The notes: generated from the sequence alone by a model not told the origin. A DNA stretch of 64,000 nucleotides from an uncultured Erythrobacter sp. (GCF_947499705.1 NZ_CANMPJ010000002.1:310001-374000), one strand, 5' to 3'; counted from the first letter of the stretch, positions 26,518 to 35,902 are shown. Program-made: numbers and translations.

Positions 26518-27497
26518 TACGCGGTCTCCTCAAGCACATCTTTATGGATTTCATCGGTGTCCGGCAGCGGCGCGTCGAGCGCGTGCTGAACCGCCGCGTC
26601 GATCTCGGCATCGATCTTGGCGACGATCCCATCGAGCTCTTCTTCGGTGAACTGCCGTTCCAGCATGACCTTACGCAGCTTGGGCAGCGGGTCTTCCTTT
26701 TGCATTTCTTCCAGATGCTCAGGGGGCATGTAAGAGAAATCGGAGCCAAAGAAGTGGCCCATCATCCGGTAACACATGGCTTCGACCAGCACCGGCCCCT
26801 TGCCAGAGCGGGCGTGCTCCACGGCCTCTTCCATCGCCGGGTAAACCTCGTTGACGTTGTTTCCGTCGACCTTGATGCCTTTCATTCCGTAACCACCGGC
26901 GCGGCTCGAAATGTCGGTGCTGTCAGTGTGGTCAGCATAGGCGGTGTGCTCACCATAGCGGTTGTTCTGGCACAGGAAGATCACGGGCAGCTTGTAGAGC
27001 TGGGCCATGTTCATCGCTTCGTGAAATCCGCCTATGTTGGCGGCGCCATCGCCGAAGCTCACCAGCGTCACGCGGCCATCACCGTTGTTCTGGCTCGCCA
27101 TCGCAAGCCCGTTGGCAATCGGCAGACCGCTACCCACCACACCGGTTGTCACCATGATCCCGGTGTCGGGATCGGTGATGTGCATGGTGCCGCCCTTGCC
27201 CTTGCACGTGCCGGTCGCCTTGCCGAGGCATTCGCCCCACCACTTTTCAATCGGAATGCCCTTGGCCGTCTGCTCGCCCTGCCCGCGATAGGTGCACACA
27301 ACGTAATCGTCGTCCTCCAGCGCTGCCATCGCAGCGGCCGAAACAAGCTCCTGCCCGCGAACGCAATAATACATCACCGCAACCTTGCCCTGCATCAGCA
27401 GTTCACGGAATTTCTCGTCGGTGCGGTTCACCTTCATCGTGCGGGTGTAGATATCGAGCAGCTTGTCGCGCTCGATCTCTTTGGCGATCTCAGCCAT
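26517..27497 (-). CDS. 2-oxoacid dehydrogenase E1 component, alpha subunit
   Basis: A 326-residue thiamine-diphosphate-dependent E1-alpha subunit. The cofactor motif starts GDGAANIGGFHEAMNMA and ends at NN in FLCQNN. The phosphorylation-loop-like region SRAGGYG and the KGKGGTMH motif are as in acetoin and pyruvate dehydrogenase E1-alpha. It overlaps the beta gene by one base and leads the operon E1a-E1b-lipoyl-NTF2. E2 acyltransferase and E3 are not in this window. Confidence 0.93.
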   Translation of the reverse strand: MAEIAKEIERDKLLDIYTRTMKVNRTDEKFRELLMQGKVAVMYYCVRGQELVSAAAMAALEDDDYVVCTYRGQGEQTAKGIPIEKWWGECLGKATGTCKGKGGTMHITDPDTGIMVTTGVVGSGLPIANGLAMASQNNGDGRVTLVSFGDGAANIGGFHEAMNMAQLYKLPVIFLCQNNRYGEHTAYADHTDSTDISSRAGGYGMKGIKVDGNNVNEVYPAMEEAVEHARSGKGPVLVEAMCYRMMGHFFGSDFSYMPPEHLEEMQKEDPLPKLRKVMLERQFTEEELDGIVAKIDAEIDAAVQHALDAPLPDTDEIHKDVLEETA

Positions 27498-27527
27498 AAA
27501 GTGGGGCCTTCCTGTTGGTGAACGTGC

Positions 27528-28292
27528 TTAGAACTGGACGCGCTGCGTGAAGCCGCCATCGACCACGACATTGGCGCCGGTCATATACGGGCAGGCTGGG
27601 CTGGCGACGAAGACCACGGTCTTGGCCACTTCCTCCGGCTCTCCAAAGCGGCCCATTGGCATCTTCGCCAGCGTGCCTTCGTAGAGCGGCGGCACCGCAT
27701 CCTTGATCATTTCCCAGTTCCCGCCGGGATAATAGATCGCGCCGGGCGAGACGCAATTCACCTTGATCCCCAGCGGTGCCATCGCCTGCGCGAGCTGAGA
27801 GCCGTGGGTGATCAGCGCGGCTTTCAAAGCGTTGAAGGCTTGCGGCGCCACGAATGTTTCCAGTGCGGCGGTCGAAGACATCAGGACAATCGATCCACTG
27901 TCGGATGCTTCGAGATGCGGGGTGAGCACTTCGATAGCGTGAACCGCACCAAGGATGTCCATGTCGAGACCCTGCTGCCAATCGCCAGTGCCGCCTGTGC
28001 CAGAAGAGCTTGCCATGTGAACGAAGATATCGCAGCCGCCCAAGGCATCCGCTGCATCGCCGATCCATTTCTTATAGGCATCGGCTCCGCTTGCCATATC
28101 GAACACTTCGCCATGAACCTTGCCCGGTCCAGCCGCGTCGATCTCTTTCTTGGCGGCTTCAATCTTGTCTTCCTTGCGGCTGAAGAACGCGACATCCGCG
28201 CCTTCCGCAGCAAAGTGCCGCAGCGATGCAAGGCCAAGCCCGTGCGCACCGCCGTTCATAATGACTTTCTTGCCTGTAAGTCCCAGATCCAT
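27528..28292 (-). CDS. SDR family protein with Phe at the catalytic Tyr position
   Basis: A 254-residue SDR from ATG 28292. It has a glycine-rich NGGAHGLG loop, a SSTAALET strand and a VDGGFTQ C-terminus. The usual Y-x3-K reads F-N-A-L-K (TTC codon), so the catalytic Tyr is Phe. Either another residue supplies the proton, or the protein is an altered or inactive SDR. It lies immediately upstream of the E1-alpha gene on the same strand with a 30-base gap and is probably the first gene of that operon. Confidence 0.85.
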   Translation of the reverse strand: MDLGLTGKKVIMNGGAHGLGLASLRHFAAEGADVAFFSRKEDKIEAAKKEIDAAGPGKVHGEVFDMASGADAYKKWIGDAADALGGCDIFVHMASSSGTGGTGDWQQGLDMDILGAVHAIEVLTPHLEASDSGSIVLMSSTAALETFVAPQAFNALKAALITHGSQLAQAMAPLGIKVNCVSPGAIYYPGGNWEMIKDAVPPLYEGTLAKMPMGRFGEPEEVAKTVVFVASPACPYMTGANVVVDGGFTQRVQF

Positions 28293-28443
28293 CGCGTTGT
28301 CTCCCAACTGATTGCCGTTGGTGATGCGATAGCCGAGCGATCGCCCGGCGCGTATCGTCAAAAGTGGGGGTGTGAAGCGATTTTGCCTTGGGTGAGGGCG
28401 CAATTCGCCTTGCACTTGAGGAGGTTTGGATCAAAACAAACGC

Positions 28444-29391
28444 ATGGCTTTACTTTCCCATGAGCTGTTTTCGCGAATTCTCACGCCGGATTCGGCCAGG
28501 CAGGTGATCGAGTGCCATCTCGATCAGCGGGTCACGAAAATCGAGGATGAGACTTTCCTGGGTCTCGGCTTCGATATGACGCAGTTCATGGAGCTCTTGC
28601 GCGACCGGCTGTGGCGCAGCGAGAATGAGATTGAGTTCTTCCTGAATGATCGCAAAGGCCGCTCCAAAGAGGCATGGTCCAGCGCGATCCAGCCAAGTGG
28701 CGTCCTGACGCTTGACGCGCTGATGCGGTTGAAGGCACAGAAAACCAGCATTTACGTCCATAGTATCGATCGCATGGTTCAGCCTATTCGCGAACTCGTG
28801 CGCGATATGACGGCGACCGGCTATTTCGCTGCGCGGGTCTATGCGATGTATTCGCCTGCCAACGCCCATTCGACCCCGAAACACGTCGATCCGACCGACG
28901 TGATCGCGATGCAATTGCACGGGTCAAAGGACTGGCTGATCGATACCCAGCCAAAAATCGCAAATTTGATGCCGGGAACATCGATGATTCAATCGTCAGA
29001 TGGAGATTTTATCGAACCGGCCGAGTATTCGATCGCTCCGGGCGAAGCGATGTTCATACCACGCGGATTCCTGCATCATGCAAAGTCTTCAAACGAGGAC
29101 TCGTTGCACCTGGTTGTCGCATTACAGCCGCTGACATGGATGGATGTGATGGAAAACATTGCGAAAGTGTGGGCTGAACAGCAACCCGAGCTGCGCGCGA
29201 GTGTGCTCGCGGCGGATACAGATGGCGAGATCGTCAGCAGCTTTGCGGCAGCGGCAGAGCTGTTCGCCAATTCCAGCGATGCACAATTCGTGCAGGAAAC
29301 TGCCAGCTCCCTGATGAAGGAGCGGGCTCAAAAACGGCACGTCACAGAATTTGGGCAGCTATTCGCCAAAGCGCCTGACGACTTGCTTTGA
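28444..29391 (+). CDS. JmjC-like cupin, putative Fe(II)/2-oxoglutarate oxygenase
   Basis: A 315-residue protein with a cupin_4/JmjC-like fold. The facial triad is suggested by His147 and Asp149 in KHVDPTD and a distal His (211 or 212) in FLHHAK after PGEAMFIPRG. A glutamine-histidine stretch (MQLHGSKDWLI) is typical of this family, whose known members hydroxylate ribosomal proteins (YcfD/RoxA) or others. The start is taken at ATG 28444; GAGGAGG lies 19 bases upstream, a long spacing, and an in-frame TTG at 28426 is the alternative. Target unknown. Confidence 0.82.
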   Translation: MALLSHELFSRILTPDSARQVIECHLDQRVTKIEDETFLGLGFDMTQFMELLRDRLWRSENEIEFFLNDRKGRSKEAWSSAIQPSGVLTLDALMRLKAQKTSIYVHSIDRMVQPIRELVRDMTATGYFAARVYAMYSPANAHSTPKHVDPTDVIAMQLHGSKDWLIDTQPKIANLMPGTSMIQSSDGDFIEPAEYSIAPGEAMFIPRGFLHHAKSSNEDSLHLVVALQPLTWMDVMENIAKVWAEQQPELRASVLAADTDGEIVSSFAAAAELFANSSDAQFVQETASSLMKERAQKRHVTEFGQLFAKAPDDLL

Positions 29392-29427
29392 CGGTAATCT
29401 CTTCGAGATCTGAGCTTTTAGAGAGAA

Positions 29428-29502
29428 TGGTGCCGCGAGAGAGAATTGAACTCTCGGCCTCGTCATTACCAATGACGCGCTCTACCACTGAGCTACCGCG
29501 GC
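29428..29502 (-). tRNA. tRNA-Thr (anticodon GGT)
   Basis: A full cloverleaf on the minus strand, 75 bases including an encoded CCA. The acceptor stem starts GCCGCGG and pairs with TCGCGGC (one G-U). The anticodon stem CGTCA/TGACG encloses the loop TTGGTAA, giving anticodon GGT, which reads ACC and ACT threonine codons. The T-arm contains GTTCAAT. It lies alone between two plus-strand genes, antisense to their direction. No attachment-site duplication was seen. Confidence 0.96.
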
Positions 29503-29592
29503 CAACCGAAACAGGCGCGCGCTATTGTCGCGTGCGCGCCCAATGTCAAGCGGGGCTTGAAGAGCGCAGCCCCTACCGCCAAGGCGTTTCGT

Positions 29593-29742
29593 ATGAATGA
29601 AGAGAAGGGCAAGAATCTGTCGCGAGAGGAGCGTCTGGCAGCAAAACTGCGTGAGAACCTTCGGCGGCGCAAAGCACAGAGCCGCGCGCAGGCGAGCGAA
29701 TCGGGCGAAAGCGGGGTTCCCAAGGGCGATAGCGAGGGCTAA
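29593..29742 (+). CDS. small basic protein, unknown function
   Basis: A 49-residue protein read from ATG 29593 (an ATG at 29557 would add 12 residues). It is highly charged and helical: EEKGKNLSREERLAAKLRENLRRRKAQSRAQA, shown here only as a description of the K/R/E-rich helix at residues about 3-34, followed by a Ser/Glu tail. No membrane segment or known motif is present. The gene lies 57 bases before gpmA on the same strand. Short proteins of this kind are annotated as hypothetical in sphingomonads, so it is probably real, but function is unknown. Confidence 0.55.
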   Translation: MNEEKGKNLSREERLAAKLRENLRRRKAQSRAQASESGESGVPKGDSEG

Positions 29743-29799
29743 CGCAGCGTTTCGTTTTTTGGCGTGCCATAGCCGCCCGCTCGGAGACACGGAGATAGA

Positions 29800-30486
29800 A
29801 TGCCCAAGCTCATCCTCGTCCGCCACGGCCAAAGCCAGTGGAACCTCGAAAACCGCTTCACCGGTTGGTGGGATGTCGATCTCACCGAGAAGGGCGTTGG
29901 CGAAGCAAAAGCGGCAGGGCGATTGCTCAAAGAAAAAGGTGTCGTCCCTGACCTTTGTTTCACTTCAGTCCAAACTAGAGCGATCAAAACTCTCAATCTC
30001 GCGCTCGAAGAAATGGGGCGACTTTGGATGCCGATTGTCAAAAACTGGCATCTCAATGAGCGGCACTACGGCGGGTTGACCGGGCTCAACAAACAGGAGA
30101 CGCGCGAGAAACATGGCGATGAACAGGTGCAAATCTGGCGTCGCAGCTTTGATACCCCGCCGCCACCAATGGAACCGGGGGCTGAGTATGACCCCGGTGC
30201 CGACCCGCGCTATGAAGGCATAGATGTTCCTTACACCGAGAGCCTGAAGCTCACGATTGAGCGGGTTCTTCCATATTGGGATAGGAACATTCTGCCGCCA
30301 CTAGCCAGTGGCTTAAACGTGATCATTTCCGCGCATGGGAACAGCCTGCGCGCGCTGGTCAAACACCTGTCGAACATCTCGGATGAGGACATCACCGGAC
30401 TGGAGATTCCCACCGGGCAGCCGATCATCTATGACTTCGACGACAACATGGTGCCGGGCGAACGGTACTACCTGAAAGACAGCTGA
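29800..30486 (+). CDS. gpmA: 2,3-bisphosphoglycerate-dependent phosphoglycerate mutase
   Basis: A 228-residue glycolytic mutase that interconverts 3- and 2-phosphoglycerate through a phosphohistidine. The catalytic loop is VRHGQSQWN with His9, and the second histidine lies in [28 protein letters not shown] and [13 protein letters not shown] are family hallmarks. A GGAGATA ribosome site precedes the ATG. It leads a compact housekeeping operon into purE, 10 bases downstream. Confidence 0.96.
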   Translation: MPKLILVRHGQSQWNLENRFTGWWDVDLTEKGVGEAKAAGRLLKEKGVVPDLCFTSVQTRAIKTLNLALEEMGRLWMPIVKNWHLNERHYGGLTGLNKQETREKHGDEQVQIWRRSFDTPPPPMEPGAEYDPGADPRYEGIDVPYTESLKLTIERVLPYWDRNILPPLASGLNVIISAHGNSLRALVKHLSNISDEDITGLEIPTGQPIIYDFDDNMVPGERYYLKDS

Positions 30487-30496
30487 GGATCGCCGG

Positions 30497-30991
30497 ATGC
30501 CAAAAGACGGGGGGGCAAAAGTAGCCATCGTCATGGGTAGCCAGTCAGACTGGCCGACCATGAAATGCGCCGCCGACATTCTGGTCGAGCTGGAAGTCGA
30601 GCATGAGGCACGCATCGTCTCCGCCCATCGTACACCGGACCGGATGAGTGCCTTTGCTAAAGGCGCAGAGGGCGAAGGCTTCGATGTGATCATCGCAGGC
30701 GCTGGTGGCGCAGCGCATCTGCCAGGAATGATTGCGGCGATGACGCATCTGCCGGTGCTTGGAGTGCCCGTGCAGTCCAAGGCTTTGTCAGGAATGGATA
30801 GCCTGCTCTCTATCGTGCAGATGCCCGCCGGTGTCCCCGTTGGAACGCTGGCGATCGGCGAAGCCGGAGCGAAGAATGCGGCGCTGATGGCGGCGGCGAT
30901 CCTTGCCTTGGCCGATGAAGATCTGTCCGAACGCTTGCAGGATTGGCGCGCTTCGAAGAGCGCCGCCGTGACAGAAGTTCCAGTCGACTGA
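30497..30991 (+). CDS. purE: 5-(carboxyamino)imidazole ribonucleotide mutase
   Basis: PurE moves the carboxyl of N5-CAIR to give CAIR in purine synthesis. The 164-residue protein has [20 protein letters not shown] and [15 protein letters not shown], which form the phosphate- and substrate-binding loops. It is the class I form, matched by a PurK directly downstream. The stop overlaps the purK start (TGATG), so the two are coupled. Confidence 0.97.
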   Translation: MPKDGGAKVAIVMGSQSDWPTMKCAADILVELEVEHEARIVSAHRTPDRMSAFAKGAEGEGFDVIIAGAGGAAHLPGMIAAMTHLPVLGVPVQSKALSGMDSLLSIVQMPAGVPVGTLAIGEAGAKNAALMAAAILALADEDLSERLQDWRASKSAAVTEVPVD

Positions 30992-32073
30992 TGCCAGAAT
31001 CTAGCATTCTCAGGCCCGGCTCAACCATCGGCATTCTGGGCGGCGGCCAGCTTGGCCGGATGCTCGCGCAATCTGCGATCCAGTTGGGTTATCGCTGCAT
31101 TGGCTACGCACCGGCTGGCGACAATGTCGCGAGCGCGGCTTGTGTCGATTTTTTTGAGAACGGTTGGGGCGACAAGGACGCGCTCGCGGCCTTTGCCAGC
31201 CGCTGCGATGTGGTGACTTGGGAGTTTGAGAATGTGCCGCTCACGGCGGTCGCTGCGATCCCGCAACGCATGCTTGCGCCGCAGCCCAAAGCGCTTGAGA
31301 TCGCGCAAGACCGCTTGAACGAGAAGCGCTTCGTCGAAGAGCTCGGCGGCACCTGCGCACCTTACATGCGGGTCGAAAGCGACGAAGACCTGATGCGGGC
31401 GGTGGATCAGGTTGGCACGCCCGGCATCCTGAAAACGGTACGCGATGGCTATGATGGCAAAGGCCAGTGGCGCATTGCCAGTCGCCGTGAAGCCGCAGGC
31501 GTCCGTTTCCCTGGTCGCCCATGCATCTACGAAGGCATGGTCGAGTTTGAGACGGAATTCTCTGTGATCCTAGTCCGCTCGGCCGACGGCGAAATCCGTA
31601 TCTGGGATTCGACCGCGAACACTCATGATGGCGGGATGTTGGCTCATTCGGTCCTGCCAGCCGGACCGCTGGTGGAGGCGCAGATTGATCAGGCGCGCAA
31701 GATTGCCACTCAGGTCGCCAATGCGCTCGGCTATGTCGGGGTGTTGACGCTGGAATTCTTCGCCACGAAATCCGGCCCGGTCTTCAACGAAATGGCTCCG
31801 CGCGTGCACAATTCCGGGCACTGGACCATCGAAGGCGCAGCCACGAGCCAGTTCGAAAACCACATCCGCGCGATTGCCGGTCTGCCTTTGGGTGGCACCG
31901 AAACCCGCTTTGCCAGCATCGACATGCGCAACATCGTCGGCGAGCAGGCCCTGACCGCGCATCAAATACTCGCCGAAGAAGGCGAGCCGCACCTCCACCT
32001 CTATGGCAAAAGCGAAGTGCGTGAAGGCCGCAAGATGGGTCACGTCACGCGGGTGAGCCACAAGGCACCGTGA
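30991..32073 (+). CDS. purK: 5-(carboxyamino)imidazole ribonucleotide synthase
   Basis: An ATP-grasp enzyme of 360 residues that carboxylates AIR to N5-CAIR with ATP and bicarbonate. The start is ATG 30991, overlapping the purE stop; a longer frame reaching back into purE is not coding. IGILGGGQLGRML is the N-terminal Rossmann loop, and later come FVEELGG, LEFFATKSGPVFNEMAPRVHNSGHWT and the metal-binding Glu/Asn set. Its stop overlaps the folA start. Confidence 0.97.
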   Translation: MPESSILRPGSTIGILGGGQLGRMLAQSAIQLGYRCIGYAPAGDNVASAACVDFFENGWGDKDALAAFASRCDVVTWEFENVPLTAVAAIPQRMLAPQPKALEIAQDRLNEKRFVEELGGTCAPYMRVESDEDLMRAVDQVGTPGILKTVRDGYDGKGQWRIASRREAAGVRFPGRPCIYEGMVEFETEFSVILVRSADGEIRIWDSTANTHDGGMLAHSVLPAGPLVEAQIDQARKIATQVANALGYVGVLTLEFFATKSGPVFNEMAPRVHNSGHWTIEGAATSQFENHIRAIAGLPLGGTETRFASIDMRNIVGEQALTAHQILAEEGEPHLHLYGKSEVREGRKMGHVTRVSHKAP

Positions 32074-32597
32074 GTCACGAAATCGTCCTGATTTACGCCC
32101 GTGCCGCCAATGGCGCGATTGGGCACGAAGGCACCCTGCCCTGGCGTTTGCCCGCCGATCTCAAGCGTTTCAAGGCGCTGACCATGGGCCCAGATGGAAA
32201 AGGGCGGCCGATGATCATGGGGCGCAAGACGTTTGAGAGTCTGCCTGGCGTGCTGCCCGGGCGTCGCCACATCGTTTTGACACGGCGCGAACGATGGAAT
32301 TCCGCCGGAGCGGAGATAGCGCACTCAGCCGATGAAGCCCTGAAGCTGGCCGCTCAGGACAACGATACGGGCGAGATCACTGTGGTTGGCGGTGCAGCGA
32401 TCTATGACGTGTTCCGCCCTCTGGCAGACCGGATAGAGGTGACTGAAATCCACGCCGACTATCCCGGCGACACTTTCATGAAACCGCTCGGGTCAGACTG
32501 GGAAGTCGCGGCACACGAAGATCACCCGGCTGAAGGCGACAGGCCGGCATATTCGTTCGTGACCTATCGGCGCGATTCTGAGTGTGCAGCCGCATGA
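32070..32597 (+). CDS. folA: dihydrofolate reductase
   Basis: Reduces dihydrofolate with NADPH. The 175-residue protein starts with GTG overlapping the purK stop. It has IGHEGTLPWRLPADLKRFKALT, MGRKTFESLPGVLPGRRHIVLTR and VVGGAAIYDVF, all core parts of the active site and NADP site. The acidic catalytic residue is Asp in PADLKRF. The stop overlaps the next gene by 4 bases. Confidence 0.95.
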   Translation: MSHEIVLIYARAANGAIGHEGTLPWRLPADLKRFKALTMGPDGKGRPMIMGRKTFESLPGVLPGRRHIVLTRRERWNSAGAEIAHSADEALKLAAQDNDTGEITVVGGAAIYDVFRPLADRIEVTEIHADYPGDTFMKPLGSDWEVAAHEDHPAEGDRPAYSFVTYRRDSECAAA

Positions 32598-33877
32598 TCC
32601 GCAAAATCATCCTAGGCCTGCTCGGACTGATCGTAATTGGAGCGATTGGCTTCTTCGTGTTCGCTCCGACGATATTCGAGCGGAGCGTAAACCGCGTTGA
32701 AAGTCCACCAGCGGAATCCGGCGATTCGCAGGCAAGCGCTTCAGCCAACGGCGATGCCGCAACCGAAGCAGATCGTGCAATGAACCGCGTCAGCGCAGAG
32801 TTCTTGCCGCCCGTGTCCGATGAAGCGATTGCGCTGCACAAATCGCTCACGATTGTGGACCTGCATGCCGATACGCTGCTGTGGAAGCGCAATCTGCTCG
32901 AAGACGTGGATTGGGGCCATGTCGATCTTGGTCGATTGCAGCAGGGCAATGTCGCACTGCAAATCTTCTCCAGCGTGACGAAGACGCCGGAAGACATGAA
33001 CTATGACGGCAATAGCGGCGACAGTGATCAGGTAACGGCTCTGGTGATCGGGCAATTGCAGCCGATGCGGACCTGGAATTCGCTACTTGAGCGCTCGCTG
33101 TATCACGCAGAAAAGCTGATAAATGCATCAGGCGCGTCGGAAGGCGAGTTGCGAACGGTCCAAAGCGCCAGTGATCTGCGATCGCTCAGGAGCGCGCGCA
33201 ATGGCGGCACGGCACCCGTTGGCGGGCTTTTCAGTGTCGAGGGTCTGCACAATCTCGAAGGCGACATCGCGAACATCGACAAGCTCTACGCTGCCGGAAT
33301 GCGGATGGCGGGCCTCACCCACTTCTTCGATAACGAGATCGCCGGATCGGCCCACGGGGTCGAAAAGGGAGGTCTGACCGACTTGGGCCGCGAGGCTGTC
33401 GACAAGATGGAAGACATGGGCGTGATCATCGACCTCGCCCATTGCAGCAATGCCTGCATTGCCGAAGTGATTTCGATGGCGCGCCGCCCGGTCGTCACCA
33501 GCCATGGCGGCGTTCAGGGCACATGCCCCGGCAATCGCAACCTCACCGACAAACAGATTCGCGGTATCGCGGCGACAGGCGGCGTGATCGGGATCGGATA
33601 TTGGGAAGGCGCGGTGTGCGACACGTCGCCTGCGGCGATCGTACGGGCGATGAAATATGTGCGCGATCTGGTCGGGATCGATCACATTGCACTTGGCAGT
33701 GATTATGACGGCACCGTGCTGGTTCGCTTCGACACGGCGGGCCTCGCGCATATCACCCAAGCTTTGATGGACGCAGGCTTCAGCGAAGAGGATATCCGCA
33801 AGGTGATGGGCGAGAACGCCATGCGCGTTATCGAGCAGGGGATTGAGCCGCTCGTCGCAGCAGAGGAGACGTCCTGA
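32594..33877 (+). CDS. membrane-anchored dipeptidase (peptidase M19)
   Basis: A 427-residue zinc dipeptidase of the renal-dipeptidase (M19) family. An N-terminal hydrophobic segment (residues about 5-25, IILGLLGLIVIGAIGFFVF) anchors it so the enzyme faces the periplasm. Metal ligands are in VDLHADTLLW (His-x-Asp), the Glu in SVEGLHNLEGD, and His residues in DLAHCSN and TSHGG. GSDYDG lies near the C-terminus. It would cleave dipeptides, including D-amino acid ones. The start is ATG 32594. Confidence 0.9.
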   Translation: MIRKIILGLLGLIVIGAIGFFVFAPTIFERSVNRVESPPAESGDSQASASANGDAATEADRAMNRVSAEFLPPVSDEAIALHKSLTIVDLHADTLLWKRNLLEDVDWGHVDLGRLQQGNVALQIFSSVTKTPEDMNYDGNSGDSDQVTALVIGQLQPMRTWNSLLERSLYHAEKLINASGASEGELRTVQSASDLRSLRSARNGGTAPVGGLFSVEGLHNLEGDIANIDKLYAAGMRMAGLTHFFDNEIAGSAHGVEKGGLTDLGREAVDKMEDMGVIIDLAHCSNACIAEVISMARRPVVTSHGGVQGTCPGNRNLTDKQIRGIAATGGVIGIGYWEGAVCDTSPAAIVRAMKYVRDLVGIDHIALGSDYDGTVLVRFDTAGLAHITQALMDAGFSEEDIRKVMGENAMRVIEQGIEPLVAAEETS

Positions 33878-34800
33878 TGCGCTGGCTGGATCACCGCGAA
33901 CCAATCACTGAGGCGCTGCGCGGCGCGGTGATCGCGCTCGGCAATTTCGACGGATTCCATAGCGGGCATCAGGCAGTAGCGGGCGAGGCCATTGACTGGG
34001 CCCATGCCGAGGGCCGTCCTTCGATCATCGCGACCTTCGACCCTCACCCGGTGCGCTTTTTCAAGCCCGATGTTCCGCCGTTTCGGCTGACTACTCTCGA
34101 ACAGCGACAGGAACTCTATCTCGCCGCCGGGGCGACCGCGATGCTGGTGTTCCACTTCGACGGCGAACTCGCCGGGACCAGCGCGGAAGCCTTCATTCGC
34201 GAAATCCTGATCGAACGGTTCGGCGCGCATGGAGTGGTGACCGGCGGCGATTTCACTTTCGGCAAAGGCGCGCAGGGCAATGTCGAATTACTGCGCTCGC
34301 TTGGCAGCGAACTTGGTCTGCAATCGCGCGTGGTCGAAGCGGTCGAGCAAGACGGCGTGATTTCCTCAAGCCGCATCCGCGAAGCCCTGCGCGATGGCGA
34401 TCCGCAGCTCGCCGCTGAGCTGCTCACCCGCCCCTTCGCGATCCGCGGCATCGTCGAGCATGGCGACAAGAACGGGCGCAAGCTTGGCTATCCCACCGCC
34501 AACATCGTGATCGACAACTACCTTCGCCCCAAATACGGGGTCTATGCGGTTACGGGCAAAATCCTGGCCACCGGGCAAGAACTGAAAGGTGCGGCCAATA
34601 TCGGCGTCCGCCCGCAGTTCCAGCCGCCAAAGGAACTGCTCGAACCGCATTTCTTCGATTTCTCGGGCGACCTCTACGGGCAGGAAATCGAAGTTGCCTT
34701 CCACCACTTCCTGCGCGGCGAAGCCAAGTTCGACACGCTCGAGGATCTGATCGCGCAGATGGACGCGGATTGCGCCGAGGTGCGGCGGCTGCTCGGATGA
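33877..34800 (+). CDS. ribF: bifunctional riboflavin kinase / FAD synthetase
   Basis: Makes FMN and then FAD from riboflavin. The 307-residue protein has an N-terminal nucleotidyltransferase with GNFDGFHSGHQAV and FDPHPVRFF, and a C-terminal kinase domain with GRKLGYPTANI. SSRIREALRDGD marks the junction. It starts on the last base of the dipeptidase stop and overlaps the next gene (ATGA), within the compact operon. Confidence 0.96.
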   Translation: MRWLDHREPITEALRGAVIALGNFDGFHSGHQAVAGEAIDWAHAEGRPSIIATFDPHPVRFFKPDVPPFRLTTLEQRQELYLAAGATAMLVFHFDGELAGTSAEAFIREILIERFGAHGVVTGGDFTFGKGAQGNVELLRSLGSELGLQSRVVEAVEQDGVISSSRIREALRDGDPQLAAELLTRPFAIRGIVEHGDKNGRKLGYPTANIVIDNYLRPKYGVYAVTGKILATGQELKGAANIGVRPQFQPPKELLEPHFFDFSGDLYGQEIEVAFHHFLRGEAKFDTLEDLIAQMDADCAEVRRLLG

Positions 34801-35849
34801 AGAAAGCTCTGCTGTGGGGCGGGACCGTTTTGGCCGTCCTGATGCTGATCCTGTCGATCACCAATGCCAGCTGGCTCGCGCCCGATCCGAAAGGCGCACC
34901 CAAACTAATCGCCCATCGCGGGCTGTACCAGATGTACGACAAGACTGGCGTCGAGCGCGACACATGTACAGCGGACCGGATCTACGAACCCTATCATCGC
35001 TATCTCGAAAACACCGTCCCCAGTGTCTTGCGAGCACAAAAACTTGGGGCCTGGATGGTCGAAGTCGACATTGCTCCCACCAAGGATGACGAGCTGGTCG
35101 TGTTCCATGACTGGACTCTCGATTGCCGGACAGACGGCACGGGCGACACTCGTGATGCTACGCTCGAAGAGCTGAAAGCGCTCGATATCGGCTATGGCTA
35201 CACCGCCGATGGCGGCGAGACCTATCCGTTTCGCGAGGGTGAGTTCGTGGGCGCCATGCCGACTTTCGAAGAGGTCGCACGTGCCCTTCCGCTGCGCGGG
35301 CGCTTGATGATCAACTTCAAGTCCAAAGACCCCGCCGAAGCCGATCTGCTTGCACAAAAGTTTGCCGCAATCGGTCGTGACCCGGCCAAATCAGGCGATG
35401 GTTTCTACGGCCATCCCGACCCGATCAACCGCATCCGCGAACTCTATCCCGATGCCTGGGCATGGAGCCCGCAGGAAGCCCGCGTCTGCTCGGAAGATTA
35501 TGTGAAGATCGGCTGGTCGGGTTACCTGCCCGAGAGTTGCCGGGGCAAGACGCTGCTCGTCCCGCTCAACTACCAATGGGCGTTCTGGGGTTGGCCGAAC
35601 CGGCTTATCGCGCGGATGGAGGAATATGGCGGTGAAGTGATCGTCATCGGCCCAGTTGCTGACAACTTGCCACGGGGCCTGACCCAGCCCGAACAGCTCA
35701 CCGAAATCCCCGATACGTTCAACGGCTATGTCTGGGTAGAGGACGCCTTCACCATCGTTCCGGCGCTGATCCAGCGGTTCGACGATCGCACTCAGGAAGA
35801 GATCGACGCAGGTGCGGCGGCGGTCGAACAGCGCCGAAACGCGCAATAG
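34797..35849 (+). CDS. glycerophosphodiester phosphodiesterase family protein
   Basis: A 350-residue protein with an N-terminal hydrophobic segment (LLWGGTVLAVLMLILSI), so exported or membrane-anchored. The GDPD TIM-barrel motifs are present: AHRG, ENTVPS, EVDIAPTKDDELVVFHD and a Lys/Trp-containing C-terminus. It would hydrolyse glycerophosphodiesters, perhaps in phospholipid recycling. The start is ATG 34797, overlapping the ribF stop. The middle of the barrel has a longer loop (YTADGGETYPF) than average. Confidence 0.88.
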   Translation: MKKALLWGGTVLAVLMLILSITNASWLAPDPKGAPKLIAHRGLYQMYDKTGVERDTCTADRIYEPYHRYLENTVPSVLRAQKLGAWMVEVDIAPTKDDELVVFHDWTLDCRTDGTGDTRDATLEELKALDIGYGYTADGGETYPFREGEFVGAMPTFEEVARALPLRGRLMINFKSKDPAEADLLAQKFAAIGRDPAKSGDGFYGHPDPINRIRELYPDAWAWSPQEARVCSEDYVKIGWSGYLPESCRGKTLLVPLNYQWAFWGWPNRLIARMEEYGGEVIVIGPVADNLPRGLTQPEQLTEIPDTFNGYVWVEDAFTIVPALIQRFDDRTQEEIDAGAAAVEQRRNAQ

Positions 35850-35902
35850 GCCGCGCAATGAGGGTTTCGCGCACGCACGAGATGTCCTAACGGACGCGCC
35901 TT

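Noticed and set aside
25579..26589. A 336-codon plus-strand frame
   Set aside because: It is antisense to the E1-beta gene and has no recognisable domain.
26544..27521. A 325-codon plus-strand frame
   Set aside because: It is antisense to the E1-alpha gene, which has unambiguous cofactor motifs.
29428..29502. tRNA-Thr as an integration site for a mobile element
   Set aside because: No integrase gene or direct repeat of the tRNA 3' end was seen near it; the flanking genes are ordinary.
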